A stretch of DNA of 64,000 nucleotides from Mycobacterium sp. ITM-2016-00317 (GCF_002968295.1 NZ_CP134399.1:1116001-1180000), one strand, 5' to 3'. Shown: positions 44,866 through 56,520, numbered from the stretch's first letter. Notes: a model not told the origin generated them from the letters alone. Numbers and translations: made by a program.

Positions 44866-46417
44866 TGAGTGCCCACTGCCGTCCGTCGCGCCCGGGTGAC
44901 CAGATCGCGGTGAACACCGATCCGACGAGCAGCAGGATCGCCAGCACGAGCAGCGCCTGGCTGGTGGCGTGCATGAACGCGTCCTGGGCTAGTCGCGACA
45001 GCGCAGCGCCCTGCGGGCCCATCTGCTCGGCGACCGACAACGCGTGCGCCAGCGAATCGGTGGCGGTGGCGCGGACCGGCTCGGGGAACGTGTCGAGCTT
45101 CGGGGTCAGCGCATTGTGGTAGACGGCGGCCAGGATGGACCCGGCGACCGCGATCCCGACTGCGGCGCCGACTTCGCGGGTGGCGTCGTTGACCGCCGAG
45201 GCCACCCCCTGCTTCTCGTCGGGCACCGCGTTCATGATCGCCGAAGTCGTTGGCGCCGTGCATAGCCCGATACCCGAGGCGGTGATGATCAGCGGCCACA
45301 TCAGATCGAGGTATGTCGAGTCGGCGTCCAGGAAGCGCATGCAGAACAAACCGACCGCCACCAGCAGCAGGCCCACGCTGACCGCGAACCGCAGCCCCAC
45401 CTTGGGCAGATACAGGTGCAGGGTGGCGCCGAGTACGAGGACCGGAAGGGCCAACGGGGACAACGCGAACGCCGTCTCGAGTGCGCTGTAGCCCATCACC
45501 AGCTGCATGAACTGCATCTCGATGAAGAAGAACCCGAAGTTCGCGATAAACAGGAACGTGATGCCGGCCGCGCCGGTCGCGAAATCGGGCCGCCGGAACA
45601 GCCGCACGTCCAGTAGCGGGTGCGCCCGGCGCAACTGCACCAACGCGAACAGTCCGGCCAGCACCACCCCGGCCACCAGGCAGCCCACCACGATCGGGTC
45701 GGTCCACCCGCGGACGGGTGCCTCAACCAGTCCGAGGACGAACACCGCGATCGCGGTGCCGATCAGCGTGGCGCCGAACCAGTCGATGGGCGTGGCGGTC
45801 TCGTCACGCGAGGATCCGATGGTGCAGGTCGCCGCGAACATCAGCAGCGCGCCGCCGGCGAACATGTAGAAGATCGACTGCCACGAGAAGTACTGCAGCA
45901 GAATGCCGGTGCCGAGGAACCCGAACACCGCGCCCGAGCCCGCGACGCCGGCCCAGATGCCCACGGCCTTGTTGCGCTCCGACTTCGGGAACGCGGCGGT
46001 CAGCAACGACAGCGTGGCGGGCATGATGAACGCCGCGCCGACGCCGGCGACCGCTCGCGCGACGATGATGTGGGTCGGGCTGTCGAACATCACCGGTGCC
46101 AGGGACGCCAGGCAGAAGATCGCAAGCCCGGTCAGCAGTGCGCCGCGTCGGCCGTACCGGTCCCCGAGGGCACCGGCCGGCAGCAGCAGGCACGCCAGGG
46201 CGAGGGTGTAGCCGTCCACCACCCAGGTGAGCTGAGCCTGCGTCGCGGACGTCTGTACCGCGATGTCGGGCAGAGCCGCGTTGAGCGCCACCATCGACGC
46301 GATGACCATCAGCACGTCGACGCTGGCCACGGTGAGCAACCAGACGCGCCGGCGCCGGGACAGGGTGGGCGCCTCGCCGCCGATATCCTGGTCGGTACGC
46401 GGGACAGTGTCGACCAT
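44840..46417 (-). CDS. DHA2-type MFS multidrug exporter
   Basis: A 525-residue proton-driven exporter with about 14 hydrophobic helices (EmrB/QacA type). Family motifs are LNAALPDIAVQTSATQAQLT plus WVVDGYTLALACLLLPAGAL, the loop 2-3 motif GDRYGRRGALLTG and the motif-C-like AGVAGSGAVFGFLGTG. The ATG at 46417 removes a short unlikely N-terminal extension. It is divergent from a TetR gene with two palindromes in between, so it is probably induced by its own substrates. Substrates are unknown. Confidence 0.92.
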   Translation of the reverse strand: MVDTVPRTDQDIGGEAPTLSRRRRVWLLTVASVDVLMVIASMVALNAALPDIAVQTSATQAQLTWVVDGYTLALACLLLPAGALGDRYGRRGALLTGLAIFCLASLAPVMFDSPTHIIVARAVAGVGAAFIMPATLSLLTAAFPKSERNKAVGIWAGVAGSGAVFGFLGTGILLQYFSWQSIFYMFAGGALLMFAATCTIGSSRDETATPIDWFGATLIGTAIAVFVLGLVEAPVRGWTDPIVVGCLVAGVVLAGLFALVQLRRAHPLLDVRLFRRPDFATGAAGITFLFIANFGFFFIEMQFMQLVMGYSALETAFALSPLALPVLVLGATLHLYLPKVGLRFAVSVGLLLVAVGLFCMRFLDADSTYLDLMWPLIITASGIGLCTAPTTSAIMNAVPDEKQGVASAVNDATREVGAAVGIAVAGSILAAVYHNALTPKLDTFPEPVRATATDSLAHALSVAEQMGPQGAALSRLAQDAFMHATSQALLVLAILLLVGSVFTAIWSPGRDGRQWALIRRIREPR

Positions 46418-46441
46418 GTCGGCTCTCTTCGTCAGGTACAA

Positions 46442-46479
46442 ACGAGACTAACAGTCTCGTAGCAAGACCGAGAGTCTTG
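46442..46479 (+). promoter_or_regulatory. twin palindromic operators between MFS exporter and TetR
   Basis: ACGAGACT-AAC-AGTCTCGT (46442-46460) is a perfect palindrome with 8-bp arms. CAAGAC-CGAGA-GTCTTG (46463-46479) is a second, related one. Their centres are 20 bp apart, two helical turns, so two repressor dimers could bind the same DNA face. They share the half-site (G/A)AGAC. Confidence 0.7.
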
Positions 46480-46506
46480 TTCCCGTTCGGGAGGTGAGGG
46501 AAACAC

Positions 46507-47127
46507 ATGAGCGCCGCAGGGGGCGATCCCCGTCCCGCCCAATCCCGGGCGCGGCTGCTCGATGCCGCGACGGAGCTGCTGCGCGCGGGTGGTCCGAGCG
46601 CGGTCACCGTGGACGCGGTCACCCGCCAGGCCAACGTGGCCCGGGCGACCCTCTACCGGCACTTTCCCAGCGCCAACGACCTGGTGGCGGCCGCGTTCAT
46701 GCGGCTGATCCCGCCACCGCCGATGCCGCCGGAGCAGGGCAGCCTGCGCGAGCGGCTGCTGGCGATCGTGGTGGAGTGGGCCGAGTCGATCGCCGAGGCG
46801 CCGACGACGCTGACCGCGATGGCGTGGCTGTCGCTGGGGCCCGACATCAACGAGGTGCCCAGTGCGGGGGCGCACACTCTGCGCGAATACATCGCCGAGC
46901 AATACGCCGCGCCGTTCGAAGCGGTGTTCGGCAGCCCGGCGGCCGCGGAACGACTCGGCGCCGTCGACCGCGCGAAGGCGCTGGCGCTGCTCATCGGTCC
47001 GCTGGCGTTCGGGCGGATCAGCACACTCACCGACTTCGACTACCGGGAGGTCGCCGTCGCGGCCGTGGACGGCTTCCTGGCGACGACCGCGCTCAGCGCA
47101 CCGAGTACCGAATCGGCAGGTGCTTGA
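46507..47127 (+). CDS. TetR-family regulator of the MFS exporter
   Basis: A 206-residue TetR protein: N-terminal HTH (RARLLDAATELLRAGGPSAV, TVDAVTRQANVARATLYRHF) and a variable ligand-binding C-terminal domain containing a Pro-rich loop (RLIPPPPMPPEQG). GGGAGGTGAGG lies upstream of the ATG. It is divergent from the exporter gene, whose promoter region carries paired palindromes, so it is the likely local repressor. Its 3' end overlaps the convergent P450 gene by 35 bp. Confidence 0.88.
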   Translation: MSAAGGDPRPAQSRARLLDAATELLRAGGPSAVTVDAVTRQANVARATLYRHFPSANDLVAAAFMRLIPPPPMPPEQGSLRERLLAIVVEWAESIAEAPTTLTAMAWLSLGPDINEVPSAGAHTLREYIAEQYAAPFEAVFGSPAAAERLGAVDRAKALALLIGPLAFGRISTLTDFDYREVAVAAVDGFLATTALSAPSTESAGA

Positions 47128-48355
47128 GCCCGCCGACGAACGTCGTCGCCGACAGCTCGGGCTCGCCCGCCAGTTCGATGGACTCCAGCCGCGGGATCAG
47201 TTCGGAGAACAGGCTGGTCATCTCCATCCGCGCCAGCGCGGCGCCGAGGCAGAAGTGCACGCCGTAGCCGAAGGCGACGTGCTTGTTCGGGTCGCGGCCC
47301 ACGTCGAAACGGAACGGCTCGTCGAACACCTCCTCGTCGCGGTTGCCTGACACGTAGGCCAGATACACCGACTCGCCCTTGGCGATCGGCACCCCGCGCA
47401 CCACGGTGTCCTCGGCCGCGGTGCGCATGAACTCCTTGACAGGGGTGGTCCAGCGGATCATCTCCTCGACCGCGGTGCCCATCAGCCCGGGATCGGCCTT
47501 CAGGCGGGCCATTTCGCCGGGGTTCTCGATCAGCGCGTGCAGACCGCCCGAGATCGCGTCCTTGGTGGTGTCGTGGCCGGCGCTGGCGACGATGACGTAG
47601 TAGGACAGCGTGTCCATGTCCGACATCGGCTCGCCGTCGACGAGGCCGTTGGCGATCGCCGAGGCCAGATCCTCGGTCGGGTTCTCGCGCCGCGACGCCG
47701 TCAGCGCCGAGAAGTAGTTGAAGAAATCGGTCAGCACGGCCATCTGTTCCTCGACCGTGGTGCCGCGCTTGTACTCGTCGTCGTCGCCGCCGAACATCTC
47801 CTGGGTCAGCATGTGCATCCGGCCGAAGTCCTCTTCGGGCAGGCCGAGCAGCGACAGGATCACGTAGAGCGGGAAGTTGACTGCGATGTCGGTGACGAAG
47901 TCGCACTCGGGGCCGATGTCGCGCATCGCGTCGACGTACCGCTTGGCCAGCTCGTCGACGCGAATCTTCAAGTCCCGCATCGCCTTCGGGCGGAACCAGT
48001 CGGCGCCGATCGTGCGCACCTTGCGGTGGTGCGGGTCGTCCATGTGGATCAGGGTGCGCAACCCGATCCCCATCTCCTGCTGGCTCTTGCCGATGTCGTC
48101 GGCCTCGGCGGTGGCCAGCAGTGGGCGGGGAGCCGACAGGAACAGGTCGTTGGCCCGTTCGATCGCCATGATGTCGGCGTGCTTGGTGATCGCCCAGAAC
48201 GGCCGGTACGGGCCGTGTTCGACGTAGGCGACGGGATTGTGCGCCCGCAGGTGGGCCAGCGCGGCGTGCAGTCGGGCGTCGTCGGCGTAGGCCTTGGGAT
48301 CGGCCAGTGCCTTCGCCGCCTCCAGCGAATCCCGGTCCATCGTCGGTGTGCTCAC
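47093..48355 (-). CDS. cytochrome P450 (copy 1)
   Basis: A 420-residue soluble bacterial P450. I-helix oxygen-activation motif AGHDTTKDAISGG, K-helix EEMIRWTTPVKEFMR, heme-Cys loop FGYGVHFCLGAALARMEM. It is a close paralogue of the next upstream gene; the two align without large gaps. The GTG at 48355 follows GAGGAG. A 14-bp-arm palindrome lies 13 bp upstream. Substrate is unknown. It needs a ferredoxin and reductase; a candidate reductase lies at 32-33.5 kb. Confidence 0.93.
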   Translation of the reverse strand: MSTPTMDRDSLEAAKALADPKAYADDARLHAALAHLRAHNPVAYVEHGPYRPFWAITKHADIMAIERANDLFLSAPRPLLATAEADDIGKSQQEMGIGLRTLIHMDDPHHRKVRTIGADWFRPKAMRDLKIRVDELAKRYVDAMRDIGPECDFVTDIAVNFPLYVILSLLGLPEEDFGRMHMLTQEMFGGDDDEYKRGTTVEEQMAVLTDFFNYFSALTASRRENPTEDLASAIANGLVDGEPMSDMDTLSYYVIVASAGHDTTKDAISGGLHALIENPGEMARLKADPGLMGTAVEEMIRWTTPVKEFMRTAAEDTVVRGVPIAKGESVYLAYVSGNRDEEVFDEPFRFDVGRDPNKHVAFGYGVHFCLGAALARMEMTSLFSELIPRLESIELAGEPELSATTFVGGLKHLPIRYSVR

Positions 48356-48367
48356 GGGGCTCCTCAC

Positions 48368-48399
48368 AGGCTGTGCTTGACGGGTGTCAAGCACAGCCT
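48368..48399 (-). promoter_or_regulatory. palindromic operator before P450 copy 1
   Basis: AGGCTGTGCTTGAC (48368-48381) and GTCAAGCACAGCCT (48386-48399) form perfect 14-bp arms around GGGT. The core CTTGACGGGTGTCAAG recurs exactly before P450 copy 2. It overlaps a -10-like TAGGCT on the minus strand. It also follows the stop of copy 2, so it could end that transcript as well. Confidence 0.7.
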
Positions 48400-48427
48400 A
48401 TGTGATCGGCGCCACTGCGGCGCGGAA

Positions 48428-49678
48428 TCAGCGTAGCGAGTACCGGATCGGCAGGTGCTTGAGCCCGCCGACGAAGATCGTCGAGACGAACTCCGGGTCG
48501 CCGGCCATTTCGATGGACTCCAGTCTCGGGAGCAGCTCGGTGAAGAAGCTGTTGATCTCCATCCGGGCCAGCGCCGCGCCCAGGCAGAAGTGCACGCCGT
48601 AGCCGAAGGACAGGTGCTTGTTCGGATCGCGGCCGACGTCGAACGTCTGCGGGTTCGCGAAGATGTCCTCGTCCCGGTTGGCCGACACGTAGGACAGCAG
48701 CACCGACTCGCCCTTGGCGATCGGCACGCCGCGCACCTCGGTGTCGGAGGTGGCCGTGCGCATGAACTCCTTGACCGGTGCGGTCCAGCGGATGATCTCC
48801 TCGACCGCGGTGCCCATCAGCGACGGATCGGCCTTGAGGCGGGCCAGCTGGTCCTGGTTCTCGATCAGCGCGAGCAGGCCACCCGAGATCGCTGCGCTGG
48901 TGGTGTCGTGTCCGGCACTGGCGACGATGACGTAGTAGGACAGGCAGTCGATGTCGTTGAGGTACTCGCCGTCGAGCTTCGCGTTCGCGATGGCCGAGGC
49001 GAGGTCCTCGGTGGGATTGGCGCGCCGGTCGGCGGTCAGCTTGGTGAAGTACCGGAAAAAGTCGGTGATGACCTCGTGCAGTTCCTGGGGGCTCTTGCCG
49101 CGGGTGAACTCGTCGTCGTCACCGCCGAACATCTCCTGCGTCAGCTTGAGCATCCGGCCGAAGTCCGATTCGGGCAGGCCGAGCAGCGACAGGATCACGT
49201 ACAGCGGGAAGTTGACCGCGACCTCTTGCACGAAGTCGCACTCCGGGCCCTTCTCCACCATCTTGTCGACGTAGATCTTGGCCAACTCGTCGACGCGCGT
49301 CTTCAGCGCGCGCATCGCCTTGGGGCGGAACCAATCGGCGCCCACCTTGCGGATGTCGCGGTGCAGCGGGTCGTCCATGTGGATCAGCGTGCGGATACCG
49401 CCACCGGCGGCGAGGTTGGCCTGCGACAGGTCGTCGGTGGCCGCGGTGACGAGCATCGGCCGGGGGGCGTTGATCCAGAGCTCGTTGTCACGCTCGATCG
49501 CCATGATGTCGGAGTGCTTGGTGACTGCCCAGAACGGCCGGTAGTCGGGCACGTCCACATAGGAGACCGGGGCGTGCGCGCGCAGATGTGCGAGCGCTGC
49601 GTGCAACCGTGCCTCGTCGGCATAGGCCTTGGGTTCGGCCAGCACCTTGGCTGCGTCGTCGATAATCGGCGTACTCAT
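48428..49678 (-). CDS. cytochrome P450 (copy 2)
   Basis: A 416-residue P450 with AGHDTTSAAISGG (I-helix), EEIIRWTAPVKEFMR (K-helix) and FGYGVHFCLGAALARME (heme loop). The start MSTPIIDDAAKVLAEPKAYA and most of the body match copy 1, so the pair arose by tandem duplication. Its upstream region also matches that of copy 1 over the operator and the adjacent promoter sequence. Being duplicated and jointly controlled, the two probably act on related substrates. No ferredoxin gene is adjacent. Confidence 0.93.
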   Translation of the reverse strand: MSTPIIDDAAKVLAEPKAYADEARLHAALAHLRAHAPVSYVDVPDYRPFWAVTKHSDIMAIERDNELWINAPRPMLVTAATDDLSQANLAAGGGIRTLIHMDDPLHRDIRKVGADWFRPKAMRALKTRVDELAKIYVDKMVEKGPECDFVQEVAVNFPLYVILSLLGLPESDFGRMLKLTQEMFGGDDDEFTRGKSPQELHEVITDFFRYFTKLTADRRANPTEDLASAIANAKLDGEYLNDIDCLSYYVIVASAGHDTTSAAISGGLLALIENQDQLARLKADPSLMGTAVEEIIRWTAPVKEFMRTATSDTEVRGVPIAKGESVLLSYVSANRDEDIFANPQTFDVGRDPNKHLSFGYGVHFCLGAALARMEINSFFTELLPRLESIEMAGDPEFVSTIFVGGLKHLPIRYSLR

Positions 49679-49696
49679 GTGCCCTCACTCGCATTG

Positions 49697-49714
49697 ACTT
49701 GACGGGTGTCAAGT
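49697..49714 (-). promoter_or_regulatory. palindromic operator before P450 copy 2
   Basis: ACTTGAC-GGGT-GTCAAGT (49697-49714) is a perfect palindrome with 7-bp arms, 19 bp upstream of the P450 start. The 16-bp core is identical to that before copy 1. It lies in the gap shared with the divergent esterase gene, so both directions may be controlled. Confidence 0.7.
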
Positions 49715-49742
49715 AAAGCACATGTGACCGGCGCTACTCTCG

Positions 49743-51326
49743 ATGATCATGCCGATCCGACGGTTCGCCGCGCTGGCCGCGCTGTTGCTGCTGGTCGCGT
49801 GCGGCGGGGCCGAATCGGTGACGCCGCAGCGCGCCGATCCGGCGGTCGTGCAGACCACGTCAGGGGCGGTGCGCGGCACCGTCGCCGAGGATCATCGACT
49901 GTTCGCCGGAATACCTTATGCCGCAGCGCCTGTCGGGCATCTGCGGTGGCGGGAGCCGCAACCGGCGTCCGCCTGGCAGGGGGTCAGGGAGGCCACCGCG
50001 TTCGGCCCGCGATGCATGCAGGACCTCGCAGGCGATCTGGAGCTCGGCAGGCAGACCGACGAGGACTGCCTGAACCTGAACGTGTGGACGCCGCCGGCCG
50101 ATTCGGCCGGCGAGCCGACCGCGCCCAAGCCGGTGATGGTGTGGATCCACGGCGGGTCGTTCGTCGCGGGCAGCGGCGGCATCTACGACAGCCGCCGCCT
50201 GGTCTCGCGCGGCGACATCGTGGTGGTCACGCTGAACTACCGGCTCGGCGCGCTCGGCTTCCTGGCCCACCCCGCGCTCGCGGACGCCGGGCACACCGGT
50301 GACTACGGCCTGGCCGACCAGCAGGCCGCACTGCGCTGGGTGCGCGACAACATCGCGAACTTCGGCGGTGACCCGGACCGGGTCACGGTCGCGGGGGAGT
50401 CCGCGGGCGCGATGTCGGTGTGCGACCACCTGGTCGCGCCGGACTCGCAGGGCCTGTTCGGCGCCGCGATCATCATGAGCGGGCCGTGTCAGGCGCAGGT
50501 CGCGCTGCCGGTCGCCGAGCAGCGCAGCATCGACTACGCCGCCGAGGTGGGCTGCCCGGATCCGGCCACCGCCGCCGACTGCCTGCGCGCGCTGCCGGCC
50601 AACACGCTGCGCACGCCCGTCTGGTACTACGACATCGGCGAAGACCGGCTCAGCGGTCCGGTCACCGGCACGCCGACGCTGCCGGTCGACCCGGTGGCCG
50701 CGTTCGGCGAGGGCCGGGCGGCGCGGGTCCCGGTGCTGATGGGCACCACCCGCGACGAGTGGACGCTGTTCGTGGCACTGCAGCATCTGCGGGGCACGAA
50801 TTACCTCGCCGAGCAGTATCCGCAACTGCTGGCCGACACCTTCGGGGCCGATGCCCCGGCGGTGGCCGCCCGGTATCCGCTGACCGACTATCCCCACGTC
50901 GCGCTCGCCTACGCCGCAACCGTCACCGACGGAGTGCTCGCGTGCCCCAACGCACGTTGGGCCCGGGAGTTGAGCCGGGACGCAGACGTCTACTTCTACG
51001 AGTTCGACGATCCGGACGCGCCGGCACCCGAGCCGCTGCGCACGCTGCCGTTCCCCGTCGGGGCCAGCCACTCACTGGAACTGCGCTACCTGTTCGACGT
51101 CGGCGGCGCGTCGCCGCCGAACGCCGCGCAGGTCAGACTGGGTGAGCTGATGGTCGACCAGTGGTCGGCGTTCGTGACGTCCGGCGACCCAGACGTCGAC
51201 GGCGGACCGGCCTGGCCCGAATTCGGCGCGGCGGGGGAGGTGCTGTCACTGCGGCCCGACGGCAGTCGAACGGCAGACGACTACGCTCGGGTGCATCAGT
51301 GCAGCTTCTGGGACGGTCTGCGGTAG
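49743..51326 (+). CDS. type B carboxylesterase, lipoprotein
   Basis: A 527-residue carboxylesterase. The signal peptide ends in a lipobox LLLVACGG, so it is anchored on the outer face of the membrane. Catalytic features are the oxyanion hole MVWIHGGSFVAGSG, the nucleophile motif GESAGAMS (Ser220) and the likely catalytic His in FPVGASHSLELRYLF. Disulfide cysteines typical of the family are present (CMQDL...DEDCLNLNVW). An ATG at 49749 is an alternative start. It is divergent from the P450 operon and shares its operator-containing gap. Confidence 0.9.
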   Translation: MIMPIRRFAALAALLLLVACGGAESVTPQRADPAVVQTTSGAVRGTVAEDHRLFAGIPYAAAPVGHLRWREPQPASAWQGVREATAFGPRCMQDLAGDLELGRQTDEDCLNLNVWTPPADSAGEPTAPKPVMVWIHGGSFVAGSGGIYDSRRLVSRGDIVVVTLNYRLGALGFLAHPALADAGHTGDYGLADQQAALRWVRDNIANFGGDPDRVTVAGESAGAMSVCDHLVAPDSQGLFGAAIIMSGPCQAQVALPVAEQRSIDYAAEVGCPDPATAADCLRALPANTLRTPVWYYDIGEDRLSGPVTGTPTLPVDPVAAFGEGRAARVPVLMGTTRDEWTLFVALQHLRGTNYLAEQYPQLLADTFGADAPAVAARYPLTDYPHVALAYAATVTDGVLACPNARWARELSRDADVYFYEFDDPDAPAPEPLRTLPFPVGASHSLELRYLFDVGGASPPNAAQVRLGELMVDQWSAFVTSGDPDVDGGPAWPEFGAAGEVLSLRPDGSRTADDYARVHQCSFWDGLR

Positions 51327-51408
51327 GGCCTCCCGAGTGTGGGGGCTGTGCACGGCGGCGAGCCGTTTTGCGTGCATAAGGCCCACAGTCGGGCGCTCCA
51401 CCAGGGAT

Positions 51409-51437
51409 TTGGAGCACGCTCAGATCTGAGGCATACT
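51409..51437 (+). promoter_or_regulatory. probable S10 operon promoter
   Basis: In the 366-bp gap before rpsJ, TTGGAG (51409-51414) and CATACT (51432-51437) are spaced 17 bp apart. The leader would be about 250 nt long, room for the ribosomal-protein feedback typical of this operon. No reading frame in the gap looks coding. Confidence 0.5.
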
Positions 51438-51692
51438 GTTCGGGTTGCCTTGAGCCGGGGCGGTGTGCTTTCACACCGGGTCGGCGCAGGCATGCGACCA
51501 GTGCCCCTAGCGGGGCATATCCGGTCCTCAACCTCGATCGCGACGAATTCTGCCGCGTAAGAGTGTGCGAACGGGCGACACACCCGACCGCGTGGACCGG
51601 TGAACCAGAGACAGGTAAACAGCGGCGGCACAGCCAGGCCCATGGTCTTTCCATGGACACCGTGGGCCCGTTAGTAGTGAGGTAGGAGAAGC

Positions 51693-51998
51693 GTGGCGGG
51701 ACAAAAGATCCGCATCAGGCTCAAGGCCTACGACCATGAGGCCATTGATGCCTCTGCGCGCAAGATCGTCGAGACGGTCACCCGGACGGGAGCCAGTGTG
51801 GTCGGCCCGGTGCCGCTGCCGACCGAGAAGAACGTGTACTGCGTCATTCGGTCCCCGCACAAGTACAAAGACTCGCGGGAGCACTTCGAGATGCGTACGC
51901 ACAAGCGGCTGATCGACATCCTCGACCCCACGCCGAAGACGGTCGACGCGCTGATGCGCATCGACCTGCCGGCCAGCGTCGACGTCAACATCCAGTAG
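51693..51998 (+). CDS. rpsJ: 30S ribosomal protein S10
   Basis: S10 is a small-subunit head protein that also acts as the antitermination factor NusE. The 101-residue sequence [20 protein letters not shown] and [20 protein letters not shown] is diagnostic. The GTG is preceded by GTAGGAGAAG. First gene of the S10 operon, 13 bp before rplC. Confidence 0.98.
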
Positions 51999-52011
51999 GA
52001 GAACCAGAACC

Positions 52012-52668
52012 ATGGCAAGAAAAGGCATTCTGGGTACCAAGCTGGGCATGACGCAGGTGTTCGATGAGAACAACAAGGTCGTGCCGGTGACGGTCGTCAA
52101 GGCCGGACCCAATGTCGTGACGCGCATCCGCACCCCGGAGCGCGACGGCTACAGCGCCGTTCAGCTCGCCTATGGCGAGATCAGCCCGCGCAAGGTGAAC
52201 AAGCCGGTCACCGGTCAGTTCGCCGCCGCGGGTGTCAATCCGCGCCGCCACCTCGCCGAGCTGCGGCTCGACAGCGAGGAAGCAGCGGCCGCCTATGAGG
52301 TCGGCCAGGAGCTGACGGCGGAGATCTTCGCCGACGGCGCCTACGTCGACGTGACGGGCACCAGCAAGGGCAAGGGCTTCGCGGGCACCATGAAGCGGCA
52401 CGGCTTCGCCGGTCAGGGCGCCAGCCACGGCGCTCAGGCCGTGCACCGCCGGCCGGGCTCGATCGGTGGCTGCGCCACCCCGGGCCGCGTGTTCAAGGGC
52501 ACGCGCATGTCGGGCCGGATGGGCCACGACCGCGTGACGACCCAGAACCTGAAGGTGCACAAGGTCGACGCCGAGAACGGCGTGCTGCTGATCAAGGGCG
52601 CCGTCCCCGGACGCAACGGTGGACTGGTGGTTGTCCGCAGCGCAATCAAGCGAGGCGAGAAGGCATGA
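52012..52668 (+). CDS. rplC: 50S ribosomal protein L3
   Basis: L3 initiates large-subunit assembly near the peptidyl-transferase centre. The 218-residue product contains [40 protein letters not shown] and [33 protein letters not shown]. Its stop overlaps the rplD ATG by 4 bp. Confidence 0.98.
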   Translation: MARKGILGTKLGMTQVFDENNKVVPVTVVKAGPNVVTRIRTPERDGYSAVQLAYGEISPRKVNKPVTGQFAAAGVNPRRHLAELRLDSEEAAAAYEVGQELTAEIFADGAYVDVTGTSKGKGFAGTMKRHGFAGQGASHGAQAVHRRPGSIGGCATPGRVFKGTRMSGRMGHDRVTTQNLKVHKVDAENGVLLIKGAVPGRNGGLVVVRSAIKRGEKA

Positions 52669-53318
52669 CTCTGAATATTGAGGTGAGGACCCCCGCCGGC
52701 ACGACGGACGGCAGCATCGAGCTGCCCGCCGCGCTGTTCGACGTGGAACCCAACATCGCGCTGATGCACCAGGTCGTCAACGCACAGCTGGCCGCCAAGC
52801 GCCAGGGCACCCACTCCACCAAGACCCGCGGTGAGGTCTCCGGCGGCGGCAAGAAGCCGTACCGGCAGAAGGGCACCGGCCGCGCCCGTCAGGGCTCGAC
52901 CCGCGCACCGCAGTTCACCGGCGGTGGCGTCGTGCACGGCCCCAAGCCGCGCGACTACAGCGAGCGGACCCCCAAGAAGATGATCCGCGCGGCTTTGCGC
53001 TCCGCTCTCTCTGATCGGGCCCGCAACGACCGCATCCACGCTGTCACCGAGCTGATCGAGGGTCAGACCCCGTCGACCAAGAACGCGAAGTCGTTCCTGT
53101 CGACACTGACCGATCGCAGGCAGGTGCTCGTGGTGATCGGCCGGACCGACGAGGCCAGTGCGCTGAGCGTGCGCAATCTGCCTGGCGTGCACGTGATCTC
53201 GCCGGATCAGCTGAACACCTACGACGTGCTGAAGGCCGACGACGTGGTGTTCAGCGTCGAGGCACTCAACGCGTACATCGCAGCGAACACCAAGCAGGAC
53301 CAGGAGGTGTCGGCCTGA
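52665..53318 (+). CDS. rplD: 50S ribosomal protein L4
   Basis: L4 lines the exit tunnel. The 217-residue protein has the extended loop [32 protein letters not shown] and the globular part [15 protein letters not shown], ending [16 protein letters not shown]. Coupled to rplC (ATGA), and its stop shares a base with the rplW start. Confidence 0.98.
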   Translation: MTLNIEVRTPAGTTDGSIELPAALFDVEPNIALMHQVVNAQLAAKRQGTHSTKTRGEVSGGGKKPYRQKGTGRARQGSTRAPQFTGGGVVHGPKPRDYSERTPKKMIRAALRSALSDRARNDRIHAVTELIEGQTPSTKNAKSFLSTLTDRRQVLVVIGRTDEASALSVRNLPGVHVISPDQLNTYDVLKADDVVFSVEALNAYIAANTKQDQEVSA

Positions 53319-53620
53319 TGGCTAACGTGACCGATCCCCGCGACATCATCTTGGCGCCGGTGATCTCGGAGAAGTCCTACGGGCTCATCGAGGACAACGT
53401 CTACACGTTCATCGTGCACCCGGACTCGAACAAGACCCAGATCAAGATCGCTATCGAGAAGATCTTCAAGGTCAAGGTCGACTCGGTGAACACGGCCAAC
53501 CGGCAGGGTAAGCGCAAGCGCACCCGCACCGGTTACGGCCAGCGCAAGGCCACCAAGCGCGCGATCGTGACGCTGGCTGCCGGAAGCAAGCCCATCGACC
53601 TGTTCGGAGCGCCGGCCTCA
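53318..53620 (+). CDS. rplW: 50S ribosomal protein L23, stop codon lost (reads into L2)
   Basis: L23 sits at the tunnel exit and docks trigger factor and SRP. Residues 1-100 are a complete mycobacterial L23 ([49 protein letters not shown]). The normal end is after GAPA, but codon 101 at 53618-53620 is TCA (Ser), not a stop. The frame continues through nine linker codons (SAGRETHRI) straight into the rplB ATG and on to 54481, an open frame of 387 codons. One base change, TGA to TCA, would explain it. Either the organism makes an L23-L2 fusion or this is a base-call error. Confidence 0.93.
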
Positions 53621-53644
53621 GCCGGCAGGGAGACCCACAGAATC

Positions 53645-54481
<837 letters not shown>

Positions 54482-54492
54482 GGAGTAAAGCG

Positions 54493-54774
54493 ATGCCACG
54501 CAGCCTGAAGAAGGGCCCGTTCGTCGACGACCATCTGCTCAAGAAGGTCGACGTCCAGAACGAGAAGAACACCAAGCAGGTCATCAAGACCTGGTCCCGT
54601 CGGTCCACCATCATCCCCGACTTCATCGGGCACACCTTCGCCGTCCACGACGGTCGCAAGCATGTCCCGGTGTTCGTCACCGAGGCGATGGTCGGGCACA
54701 AGCTGGGCGAGTTCGCCCCCACCCGGACCTTCAAGGGTCACATCAAGGACGACCGGAAGTCCAAGAGGCGCTAG
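54493..54774 (+). CDS. rpsS: 30S ribosomal protein S19
   Basis: S19 is a 93-residue head protein contacting S13 and the A-site. [40 protein letters not shown] and [16 protein letters not shown] are the family signatures. 11 bp after rplB and 2 bp before rplV in the S10 operon. Confidence 0.98.
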
Positions 54775-54776
54775 AA

Positions 54777-56101
<1,325 letters not shown>

Positions 56102-56103
56102 TC

Positions 56104-56520
56104 ATGCTGATTCCCCGCAAGGTCAAGCACCGCAAGCAGCACCACCCGAGGCAGCGTGGTATCGCCAGCGGCGGCACCGAGGTCAGCTTCGGTGACTACG
56201 GCATCCAGGCCCTCGGCCATGCCTACATCACCAACCGGCAGATCGAGTCGGCCCGTATCGCCATCAACCGGCACATCAAGCGTGGCGGCAAGGTGTGGAT
56301 CAACATCTTCCCGGACCGCCCGCTGACCAAGAAGCCCGCCGAGACCCGCATGGGTTCCGGTAAGGGTTCGCCTGAGTGGTGGGTCGCCAACGTCAAGCCC
56401 GGCCGCGTGCTGTTCGAGCTGAGCTACCCCGACGAGAAGGTCGCCCGGGAAGCGCTGACCCGCGCGATCCACAAGTTGCCGATCAAGGCACGCATCGTCA
56501 CGAGAGAGGAGCAGTTCTGA
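56104..56520 (+). CDS. rplP: 50S ribosomal protein L16
   Basis: L16 helps position the A-site tRNA. The 138-residue sequence starts [20 protein letters not shown] and has GYGIQA-like [40 protein letters not shown] and [20 protein letters not shown]. Its TGA shares one base with the rpmC start. Confidence 0.98.
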   Translation: MLIPRKVKHRKQHHPRQRGIASGGTEVSFGDYGIQALGHAYITNRQIESARIAINRHIKRGGKVWINIFPDRPLTKKPAETRMGSGKGSPEWWVANVKPGRVLFELSYPDEKVAREALTRAIHKLPIKARIVTREEQF

